Assembly (NCBI GenBank): GCA_000181795.3
Contig: CM012954.1
Location: 5,839,932 to 5,903,931, forward strand
Direction: 5' to 3'
Source of the DNA: Trichinella spiralis
Taxonomy: Eukaryota > Nematoda > Enoplea > Trichinellida > Trichinellidae
DNA: 64,000 nucleotides
Shown: piece after piece, positions 27,773-38,924 of the stretch
Layout of the letters: every line of letters begins with the position of its first letter
How positions within the stretch are numbered: the stretch's first letter is position 1
Notes under the pieces: generated by a model
Told to the model about the DNA's origin: nothing
What the model saw: the letters and a program-made list of their open reading frames with translations, nothing else
The model's database searches: none
Position numbers and translations under genes: made by a program

Positions 27773-30700
27773 TCACTGACTCTCGATAAGAACAAGCAAA
27801 TCACCGGCGTTGCACTTCATCGCTGGCTTAGCAAATACAGTTTTCACTAAACCGTCAATTGGACTTTCAATGATCATCTCCATTTTCATAGCAGTGATCA
27901 CAATCAACGGGGCTGCAGCACAATTAGAAATAATTTTATTTTAATCGTGCAAAATGTACTTTTCATTAAATAAATTTGCTTACTTTTCATCTTCACTACA
28001 TCACCCTCTTTAACTTTGATCTGCAATACTTCCCCAGGCATCGGAGCACCTACAGATCCAATCACAGTTGGATCGGCTTTCGGATGACTCGTATCATCCT
28101 GCAAAAGAAACATATTATATTAATTTAAATTTAAGAAAAAAAAAGCTTGCTCAAACGCAAAAAATTATTAATAAATCACTTTGCTGGCTTCTTTGTCTTT
28201 CACAAGGAAGCTTCTCAATTGTCCATTCAATTCTAAAAACACTTCTCGCTCGCCTTCAGCATTCAAACTGCTCTTCGCTAGCATTTTAATACGCATCGAT
28301 TTCCCTTTTTCCAATTCAACCTGATTATTATAAAAAAAACAAATAAAAAGCGTCACACACTGTAACAATCTATTATAAAATGGACAAATATGAAACAAAA
28401 AAATTGTCAACACGGAGTTAATTTTTTTTTTCAAATTATTTCAAAATTGTTGAAACAAATGAATGTTGACATCCATTTCCCTGCGATATGAAGCTTCGCA
28501 AGTTTACATGAATACAAAAAGTGTTTCAAAACTCTCAAACAAATTAACTTTCCTTTCTTAAACCTCTGTTTGCTTATTATAACAATCCACATGCACATGC
28601 TAGATAAACAATGTCTTAGCATGCATAAGTATAAGTAAATATATTAAAAAAATTATTATTATCATTATTACGTTATAAAAAAGTCATATTACGTCAATTT
28701 CTTCGCCGTTGCTGAGACCCATGAAAAAAGCATGGGTTGGCAATTTGTCCACGGGTCCATATTTTTCAACAAAGGTCAAAAAATCGTCCGTCACTTTTGG
28801 ATACATTGCATACGAGATGACATGAACATCACTAATATCAATAAATCAATTAATTAATTAATTAACGGTCTGCATTTGCTTACCGAATCTGTTTTTCGTG
28901 TTTCTGTTGCAACTGTTGTCGAAGGGTTTCAAAATCGACCGGAGGCAATGATTCTCCCGGTCGACCGTCGATGCGTTCCCTGTGGCGCAAGATCTGCGTA
29001 CGCAGCGGTTCCGGAAAACCGTAAGGAGGTTGACCAATCATGCCTTGCATGAATTGCACAACACTCTCCGGAAAGGACAACGTCGACGCCTGCTTCAACA
29101 ACGTGGGACCATCCAAATTGTTGTGGACCATGAATTGGGCAAGATCGCCGACAATTTTCGACGTCGGAGTCACTTTGATCAGCTTTCCCAAAAGCGCATC
29201 CGCTTCGACGTATTTCCGTTTGATTTGCTCAAATTTGTCGCCCAAGCCCAGCGAATAGGCTTGGAATTGTAAATTTGTATACTGACCACCGGGAATTTCG
29301 TGCACATACACGTCCGCATTGCCGCTTTTCATCGTCGTAGTGCATTCGAACGGTCCGTACAATTGTCTGGCCGATTCCCAATAAGCGCTGTACTTGCTGA
29401 CGTCGGCCGAATCGATACCTGCAAGCAGAATCCAATCCAATGCTAACATCATCAATCAGCACGACTGAAATACGGAAAAACGACTTGCCAGTGTGAAATG
29501 GAGAATCATTCAAGACGGCAACCATGGCACCCATGCTCGGCTGGGACGTCATGCCGGACATGGAATCTACCGCAACGTCGATAATATCCGCGCCAGCTTC
29601 GACGCAAGCCAACATGCTAGCCACGCTCACACCGGCAGTGTCATGGGAGTGGACGTGAATTGGCAAATCCGGAAATCGATCCCGCAAAGCAGATAACAAT
29701 ACTTTCGACGACCGTGGTTTCAACAGACCAGCCATATCCTGAAAATTGAAATTCAGAAAAAAAATATGCAATTCAATCGTCGTTTTTTTCTTCGTCTATT
29801 CAATCCTACTTTTATACAAAGAATATGCGTGCCCGCTTTGACAATTTCGTCTGCCAATTTTAAATAATAATTCAAATTGTACATTTGTCGGTTGGAATCA
29901 GCCACGTCGCCCGTATAAGAAATTGCCGTCTCTATAACACCACCTAAACAAATAAATAGAACATACAAAATGAGAAGAAAAGAAAAACAATGCGCATTCA
30001 ATTCAATCCTTTCCTGCATTGGCGACCGCTTCTATGCCAAGAATGATGTTCGGCATGTAATTCAAAGAGTCAAAAATTCGAAACACATCAATACCACTCT
30101 TTTTGGCTAATTCACAAAATCTGAACCATATACGAATTATGAAAATGAAAAATAATCAAAGCAGCAAAAGTTGAATAATTCACTTCACTACAACGTTGTC
30201 CGGATAGCTGGTGTAGCCTACAGCATTGGCGCCACGTAGCAGCATTTGAAACGGTATATTTGGTACATGTTTTCGAAGAATTTCCAACCTTTCCCATGGA
30301 CATTCGTGCAAAAATCGCATTGAAACATCAAAAGTAGCTCCTGAACTAAATATAAGTTATTAAGCAGAAATTAAAATATTATAATTTACAACAACTTCAC
30401 CTCCCCACATTTCTAGGCTGAACAAGTTGGGCATAGCGTGGGCAAGAAATGGAGCGATTCGTTGCAAATCGTAAGTGCGAACACGTGTTGCCAATAAACT
30501 TTGATGCGCATCTCGAAATGTTGTATCCGTTAACAAAATACCTCTGTTTTTGCGTATTTCTTTCGCAAAATTCACCGGACCCTTTTCAAGAAGTACATCT
30601 CTCCAACCTTTCAACAGTGGTCGCGCTATAAACAATAAATAAATTAATTAATTTTTCTTTTCACATAAATTTTCAACATATTCTTCACTGCGTACTATCA

Positions 30701-33145
30701 TACTCCGGTACAATTGGAGTAACTTTAGCGGATGGAATTCCAGTTACTAGCGGTGTCATTGGACCGTTCACTTTCACATCTTTCAAAAAACGAAGCAATT
30801 TTTGTGCACGATTCTGCGATGGCGTAAATTTAAATAAATCTGGATTTTCGTCTATAAAACACGTGTCGACTAAGCCGTCCAAAAAGCGCTGGTTATTCAA
30901 CACGTTCAACAGAAACGGGATATTGGTCTTCACTCCACGAATGCGAAACTCTTTCAGAGCGCGCATCATTTTGTTCACAGTGGTCTTGTAATTTCGAGAA
31001 TGGGCAATCACTTTGACCAGCAGTGAATCATAATACGGACTAATCAACGCACCAGCATACGCGGATGCGCTGTCTATGCGAATGCCCATTCCTTCTCCAC
31101 TACGAAATACCTGAATTTTTCAAATTATTTATTACATGCCACAAAGATTGGTTGAAATTCAAAGCAAATAAATACTTCGATACGTCCTGAATCAGGGCAA
31201 AAATCCATGCTTGGATCTTCAGCAGTTATACGACATTGCAAAGCTGAACCAATAGGCGTCACCAAATCTTGACACAAGTGAAGCTCTTCCAGTGATTTGC
31301 CTTCGGCAATTCTCACCTGAGCTTGGACCAAATCCACTCTGAAAAGTTGTAACACATTCACTTTTCAAAAAATCAATACAACATCAAATACCCGGTAATG
31401 TCTTCTGTTACAGTATGCTCCACTTGAAGCCTGGCGTTCACTTCGATGAAATAATGCCTTCCATCTTGATCAAGCAAAAATTCTACCGTACCAGCGTTTT
31501 CGTATTTCACGTGGCGAGCCAAACGAACCGCGTCGTCCAACATCAGTTGTCTTTTCTGCGGATCCAAATTTGGTGCCGGTGCTATTTCTATTATTTTCTG
31601 GTGTCGACGTTGTACACTACAGTCACGTTCGTAAAGGTGCACAATATTGCCATACATATCACCTAAACAAAAAAAAGAAACGTCAAAAAAATACACATCA
31701 TCTTGCTTAATGCGTACCTAAAATTTGAACTTCAATATGACGCGGCCTTTCGATAAATTTCTCAACAAACATTAATCCATTTCCAAATGCAGCAAGAGCT
31801 TCAGAAGTAGCCCTATTGAAAGCTTCTTGTACTTGCTAAAATGAACAATGTAAAATTGCTTTGCTTTGCGTTTTCAATCAATGATTATATACACATACAT
31901 CAAGCTTATCGACACGTCTCATTCCTCGGCCACCACCACCATAAGCTGCTTTGAATATAACAGGAAAACCGTACTGTTTGCCAAATTCAGCCGCTTCTTC
32001 GGCATTTTCAATTGGATTCTCAATACCAGGAACCACAGAAACTCCTACGGTAAAACATCACAACAACAACATAATATATAACAATAGCTCTACCAGCTTC
32101 AGCAGCAGCGACCCTGGCAGATATTTTGTCACCCATTCGAAGCATGACTTCTGGTGAAGGGCCAATGAAAGTAATACTGGCATCATGACAAGCTTGAGCA
32201 AAGTCAGCCCTTTCTGACAAGAATCCATAACCAGGATGAATGGCATCAACGTCATGCGTCTAAGTAAACATAAAATCAAATTAAATTGACTTAAAATATC
32301 TCAGAATATCAAAATACTGAACTTTCGTTATCTCAAGAAACAATAATTTCTTCTAGAGAGCATGTAATTCAGAAGAAATTTATTTTGTTTTCAAAGTTAT
32401 TTCTTTTGATCTTGCATATCTTTTACAGTAATTAATAAGCAAGTCTACAATTGTCAAGTGGTAGATATTTTATCTGTAATTGAAATGATGCTGTTAAATT
32501 CATGCAAATTATGCACCATAAAGTCATAATATCAAATAACAACATGCTTGACATAGCATTCTCAAGGGAAAGTTTTCAACTCGCTCTTGGTTACATCTAC
32601 TCTAAATAATATTATACAAAGTGTACAAGAAAAAAACTTGACTACTAAAATTATAAATTTGAAATTAAAAATTAAGAAATAAAAATTGAACAAAAGCAAA
32701 CAGACAAACATACTTTAGCCAGTTTGATGATTTCGTGAATGTTGAGATAAGCCGATACGGCGGTCATTCCTCTACCAACTAAATAAGCTTCGTCTGCTTT
32801 CAGACGATGCATCTGATTGACATCCTGTTCTGAATAAATGCCAACAGAGCGGATCTGCAGTTCATTCAAGGCGCGCAATATACGAATAGCAATTTCACCT
32901 GAAAAGAGAGTTATACAATAAATATACGGAATATTAATTATTTTTGACAAAATGAAAATGAGAAATAAAAAAAATGAAAAGGAAAACATAACTCGATTGG
33001 CGACTAAAACTTTTTTAAACTGCTTCCTCTCGACGGGTGATTTGGATTTGGTGCATAGTTGACGGCAAAAATTATCCACCGCAATTAGCAGTGGATTTTG
33101 AACGCAGCATTTCACTGCTGACAAATGTTTTTTTCCAAATAGCAT
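27773..33145 (-). CDS. pyc-1: Pyruvate carboxylase, mitochondrial
   Basis: This biotin enzyme makes oxaloacetate from pyruvate, bicarbonate and ATP in mitochondria. Eighteen exons give about 1186 residues (human 1178). Segments in order: basic leader [11 protein letters not shown]; biotin carboxylase ([51 protein letters not shown]); carboxyltransferase ([66 protein letters not shown]); carrier domain with biotinyl Lys about 1150 in [13 protein letters not shown]. Exons: 32993-33145, 32714-32899, 32094-32259, 31899-32044, 31718-31835, 31392-31662, 31176-31338, 30696-31110, 30401-30625, 30184-30340, 30014-30120, 29810-29943, 29489-29738, 28884-29418, 28693-28831, 28180-28320, 27984-28098, 27773-27912. 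Three introns are unusual: a GC donor (29487-29488), one with no GT at its start (29944-30013), and the first, where GT-AG splicing would shift the frame by one. The acceptor-like TTCAG before the ATG suggests trans-splicing. Confidence 0.96.
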
Positions 33146-34240
33146 ATTCGTACTGAAATTATCATAACCAAAAATAAGAAAAAACATCAAATCATTATCA
33201 ATCATAATTGAACAACAATGGCAAATCAACTGAAAGTTTCCAAACATCTCATTACCGTTATAATTGAATTTGATTTATTAACTTGAAATGAGAAATTATT
33301 TCAATTGTTGAAATGAAACAAAAAGTAATAAAAATGTGAAATTGAAAACTATGGAAGTTTTAAATTATAAAGCACTATTTCAAAGCGAAATTTGCAAGAT
33401 TGAATGTAAAATTATCGTTACCAGTTGTAGTAAAATATTCCAAAGCTGTCAACAACCAATTTTCTAAAAAATATTTAAAATAACTATAAATATTGGAAAA
33501 AATATAATATCAAATGCTACACCGCATCGACAAAGTTAGTGGTAAAACTAGTGATCTTTAGGTTTTACATTTGTATTGAATAAAAAGTTGATAAAAATCA
33601 TTAATTAATGCAGTTGCGTTTGAAATTTCAAAAATATTTCAGAGTTTATTTGAGTTTATTTACATCAGACGACAATAATTGCGGACAATATTGCACATAT
33701 TTAAAAAATGAAAAACTGTACAAAACAGGTACAGTATAGGATGTGCTTTTTTGTCAATTTCAATGCACATCTAAATGATCAAAGGTTCCTATTGGAAAAC
33801 CATTTTATCATCTTCTATTGACGAAGAATTTATCATCTATTCACTGATCAATGATTTACTAGTTTAATATTTTTGTTGAAATTTTCAAAAAAAGCACTTA
33901 TTAAGGCTAGTTGATAATAATTTTATGTTTAATTTATGCAGGATGATTTTGTTGAAGTTATCTTTGATACTTGTTGAATTGTATAATTTAGAAAAAAAAT
34001 TGTTAATTTTTAGATGAATAGATTTCAATAGAAATTAAAAATGTTGAAAAAGACGATGAATGTTTTGATAGAGATTTTCCCGCCAAATTGATCAACCAAC
34101 GGTTACTGTAATTGAAAAAAATTTTTGAATTGTTTGAATTGAATGATGATAATTTGTTGGATAGATAATTGCTAATCGAAAAATGTGCTACATGTTACGG
34201 TATGTAACAGATATGATTGTGTGGAAAATGTGATTCTGTG
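33146..34240. other. Intergenic, no gene seen
   Basis: AT-rich spacer upstream of pyruvate carboxylase, between it and the GC-richer region that precedes the bZIP gene. It presumably holds the pyruvate carboxylase promoter. No exon or RNA gene is apparent. Confidence 0.5.
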
Positions 34241-36212
34241 GCTTGCAAGTGGGTGCTCGTCAGTGTGGATAGTAATAGTTGAGGTGAACGTTGGTTCGAA
34301 AAGGTCAGTGTGGAAGGATTTGTGATGTCAGCGGTGAAAATGAGGTACGTTGATCGTGGGAAAGCGTCAGCTTTTCCTTTGATTTCGATTGCGCAAAGCT
34401 GGAACCGGTCTACAAGTTATGATGATGATGATCGGATGCTTGTGAATTGTTGGTTGGAAAAATGAAAAGCCGGGTCAAGTCAGGTCAGCGCAACTGACCA
34501 CTGGCCGAGCCGGGAAAAGCAAACTGAGGTGGCCATACTATTACTACTGCTGCTGCTGCTATTGCTGTTGCTACCACCACCGCCACAAGTAATAATAATC
34601 AGATTTTTCCATAGGTCAACTTCAGGCCAAGCCTGCTCTGAGCAGCTGGCCATCGGTCAGTGAGGTCAGCGCATTTATTGTCCAACGGCGCATCGCATCG
34701 TGGGCCAGCTAAGGTCAAGGGTTCAGTTCGGGCCACACGCCCGGCTTATGTGTATATTTGCAGTTTGCAGTTTGCTCGCTTGGTTGAAACTGAGTCGTTG
34801 GAGAAAGAAAAAAAAATATATATATATAAATTGTTGCCCCGTTTCCAAGATTGGAACATCTGTTGCAAAGCCACCAAAAGCCCCGGCTGTTGCGCTTCAA
34901 CGCTTGTTGCTTTTTCTCCAAAAAGCCACCTCTCATCCGGAGCGTTTTCATCCTCGTTGACCACTGGTCATCCGAACGCATCTACTAGCCGACAATTGCA
35001 AACGTGAAAACTTCCATCTCTTCCCATCTGTCAACAACAATAAGACGTTGTCTCTCATCCTCGTCTTTTTCACCAACTAATTCTGAGGTAAGCAATTATA
35101 TATTATTGTTCTTTGGTTTTTTTTTCTTGATTTTATTTTTTTTTGATAAATTTGGTTTTTTTATAAACATGGGAAAAGAGATTTTTCGAAAGATTCATTT
35201 TGGTGTGTGTGTGATAGAGAGGCAGAGAGAGATAGGGATAGATGTGATAAATAAGCTAATCACATTCAACAGGTTGTTATGTATTATTAACGCTAATCAA
35301 AAGATTGATTTAATCAAAACAACAACAACAACAGCATATTGCAAGAAGCTAAAAGATTGTGAATAGGGAAAACAGATTTTTATTTCTGCTGTTGAATAAA
35401 TCGGATATACGTTTTATACACAACTGTGAATCTACTGTGAACAGTTTTATTTGAAGAAGAAGTGGATAGTTGTTTGAAAAAAATATTGATAATTATCATT
35501 TTTTTCAAAGAAATGAATTTTCGGTTCGCATAATGATTTTTATTATTTGCATCATTTTCTTCGATTGGTTATGAAGGAAAAAAAATCAAACGAAAGAATG
35601 AAGAAGAGAAGTGAGCTAGTTGATTTTAATTTCTTTCTTTTTTTTAATGTTCGACTTGTTGGCAGTTTTATTTCTTCCTCTTCTATTATTTTTTTTTCTT
35701 TGCTTAGTTGATGCTTGTAAAATATGATACTTTTTCGCGCTAAAAGGAAGTGAAATTAGGCTTCTTTCCCACAATCCGAATTGTTTCATTTGTTGCATAA
35801 GTGGCAGTGGAAAATTCAAATTTTGCATTTGCTCGGGGATGAATCGTTTTACAACTTTTGTGTCGTGTCGAAATCCCATTTGTCTTGTTCGTCTGGAGCG
35901 TTTTCGGCTTTTGGCAATTCCACAAAGCAACAGTTGCCTGGCCCAACACGACCCGACGTTGACCTCAGAGAATTTCCCTGCTGGCACCGATCCAACTCTT
36001 TTCGACGAGCTCAATAATTTCGACGATGAAAAAAGAAAAACTGACTGACTTTTTTTGTTTTTTTGGTGTTAAATTTTTTTTCGAACAAAAATTCAATCCT
36101 ACTGTAGACATGACGAGTGTATTAATTTTTTGTTTTCGATGAAGTTTGTCCTTGTTTTACTTTTCTGTATGTAATCCGGTTTTTTTTCTTCAGTTGAGGG
36201 AAAGAAGTAGTG

Positions 36213-36245
<33 letters not shown>

Positions 36246-38371
36246 AAAAAAACAATTTGTTTCATTTACAGATTTGTAATTTGAAAGTAGGTCAGTTTGT
36301 GTAAGAATGATGAAATGCAAATTGTTGGACCTTGTTTCAATGGTGATAATTTTCGATGGGTTTGAAAAGTAGTGTGAAAGCTGGATGCATGCAAAGAGCC
36401 AGACAGACAGACAGACGAAGCTAGTTAGCTTGATGTATATATTTGATGGCGAGTTTTCATTTTCATGCCTCAGGTCGTTTAATGTGTCGAAATTTTTTTT
36501 TATTGGGACGTTCACATCATTGCGTAATTGATGAATAAAAAAAAGAGCAAAGATAAGAAAGAAAGAAAGAGAATTATTCGAAAATGGGAAAATGCGAAAC
36601 CAGTTGTGCTTAATAGAAGCAGAACAAGCAGAATTGAAAAGAGAAATTTGAAATTAATGTGTCACCAAGTGATGATGCTTTTGATAAATATGGTGAATAA
36701 AATGGAAAGTTGGGAAAATTTAAATTTAAAAAAAAAGAAAAGGTAAAAAAAAATCAACTTTCAAGAAATGAAGATTTTCGCCAATTTGAGCCGGCTGGTT
36801 TGATTGACAACAATTACGACACGACGGTGCAATTCGATTACGTACATGTAGAGCGTGCAGTGGACACGGTGGGTGAACTGTAGCGTGGAGGAAAAATGAC
36901 AATTTGCCAGAAACACGACAAAAGCGTGTTTCGCCAACAGCCAGAGTGGTGATATTTGAGTTGAAAAAAAAATTTAAATTTTTTTCTCTTCTAATGACCA
37001 ATCAGATGAATAAGAATTGAAGATGTGTGAAATTTGCATTGACAGTTAGTTTTACGGACAAAACAAAAAAGGAATCGATGTTCGTGACGTGATGAGGTGA
37101 TTTTTCTTGTTCTTCTTCTTTCGTAGAGTTATTTTTAGTTTGTTGATAATTTTCTGGCGGCCTATTTTGTCAATCATTTGTGATTATTAATTTTGTCATA
37201 TTACAAAAATATTACTACTTATTACTGGCCTGAGGGGGAAGGGGTAAAAAGTTTGAAGCTGTAAAGTTGTGTGTTGTTCAATTGTGTTCAATTATGCAAA
37301 GTTTTTGTTTCCCCCAACAGATGTGATAAATTTGCATTTTTTGTGAAAAGCTTTTGAAAATCTCAGGGTCGTGTCCGGTCATGGTTGGTTGAAATGAAAA
37401 AATCTGCCAACACTTTTACCGGCTCGATGCATGCATGCATTGGTCAAAGTGAAAAGCGGACCAAGGCCGCTAATTTTCTTTCTAGAAGGCGCTATGCGAT
37501 CGACCGATCATCATTCTCTTCTTCTTCAAGAAAGCAAAAAATATTCACTTTGGCTTACTTTGTCGTTTATAATATGACACAATTATTATTATTATTATTA
37601 CAATTTTCACGTTGATTCCGATTTTTCATAATTCAACCATCCATCCGTCCATCCATCCATTCATCTTCCAAAATGCTTGTGTGCACGTGGTGTGACAGAT
37701 GAATTTTTCATTTCTCTTTCAAATTCTTAAAATATAATAATATCACATTGCCCAGAACAAAACGATCAACTTGAAATTAATCAAACGAACGCCTGTGTAA
37801 AATAGATAAAATCGATTCTTTGAACTGGTGATTCATTTCACTTCGGGCTATATTACGTTTTATATCTATCATGTATAATTTGTTCGTTGGAATATATGAA
37901 TTGCGTGAATGGAATTGAAAGCTTTTTTTTCAACAACAACAACAATAGCAATTTTTTGTAAACTTTAAATATTTGTTTTATATTTTATTGCAAAATTTAT
38001 TTCGTCGGTTGGTTGGTTAGGGTTTTTTTTTGAAAATTACAGTATGCCCTGGTTATGCAACGCCGGTCGCAGCTGTCGGTTTTATTATTCGTTCATTTTG
38101 GCCTTGTTGAATTTGACATTTCTGTTATAATTGCAAAATATGCTACATGCGCGCAACAGTGGCGCAAGGCAACAGAAATTTGGGTAAAAAATTTTCGCTT
38201 CTTCTTCTTCTTTTTTTATCTCTCAACACAAAACTGCGCACGCCCCAGGGTTAAGCTGTCGTCTCATCTTTTCCCTCTCGGAGGAAAGAAATAAAAAATC
38301 TGCCGTTGTTGCCAGAATTTTTGAAACTAGTCAAATTGATTTCCAACTTTTTTTTTATTCCCATTTACTGT

Positions 38372-38402
<31 letters not shown>

Positions 38403-38844
38403 ATCATTGTTTATTTTGGCAAAAAAACGAAACGAAATGAAACAAAAAAAAATGTTTTCCGCCTTCGGCATGTGTGATTGATGATGATCGATCAATTAAT
38501 GCTTCTTTGTGTGTTAGTTTTTGTTTGCTTTGAGATGAAAAAAAAATTCAAAATTTGTCACAAAACGTAGTGATAGATGGATAGAAAATGATTGTTTTAT
38601 GTAAATTTGTATATTTTGTCACTTGGGCAAGCGTGAGAGAGGGAGAGGGAGAGGGAGGGGGAGAGAATTTCACCAACAGAGAGAGGTAGAGAGGTTGGTT
38701 CGCATTACCAGTACCAAGCTCCATCGCCAGTATTGGGCAAGCAAGCAGGTAAGTAGAGGAGAGTTTGGCCGGTTGGGGCGGATGTGAATTAGGGTGCGCG
38801 ACACAGTTGTGGGACCGGTTACAAGCAGGTCACCCAATTTTCAG
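34241..38844 (+). promoter_or_regulatory. Long upstream region of bZIP gene, likely promoter, UTR exon and intron
   Basis: About 4.6 kb without a recognisable protein, but with GC-richer islands (about 34250-35060, 35780-36030, 36780-36960, 37370-37520, 38040-38290) inside AT-rich DNA. A strong donor (CTGAG then GTAAGC) at 35087/35088 and an acceptor at 38841-38844 (TTTTCAG end) bracket a likely 3.75-kb 5'-UTR intron of the bZIP gene; that link is inference. Simple repeats include (GA)10 at 36221-36240, a purine-rich GA tract about 38633-38667, CATCAT/CAGCAG runs near 38371-38402 and an ATGCATGCATGCAT palindrome near 37427. Short open frames on both strands in the islands lack recognisable domains. 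Confidence 0.5.
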
Positions 38845-38870
38845 GGCCAGACCGCACCGAGCGTGAAATC

Positions 38871-38892
38871 GCCGCCGCCGCCGCCGCCGCCG
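38871..38892 (+). repeat. (GCC)n repeat before the bZIP start codon
   Basis: Seven GCC-type triplets follow a splice acceptor at 38844 and lie 33 nt before the chosen ATG. The frame from the acceptor through the repeat to the ATG has no stop, so the repeat could be translated as polyalanine if an upstream start codon exists. Confidence 0.8.
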
Positions 38893-38924
38893 CTGTAGCC
38901 ATAGCCGCTGACCGTTTGTCGTCG

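Noticed and set aside
34660-36048. Open frames of 70-130 codons on both strands in the bZIP upstream region
   Set aside because: Both strands are open in the same GC-richer patches, with no recognisable domain or consistent splice structure.
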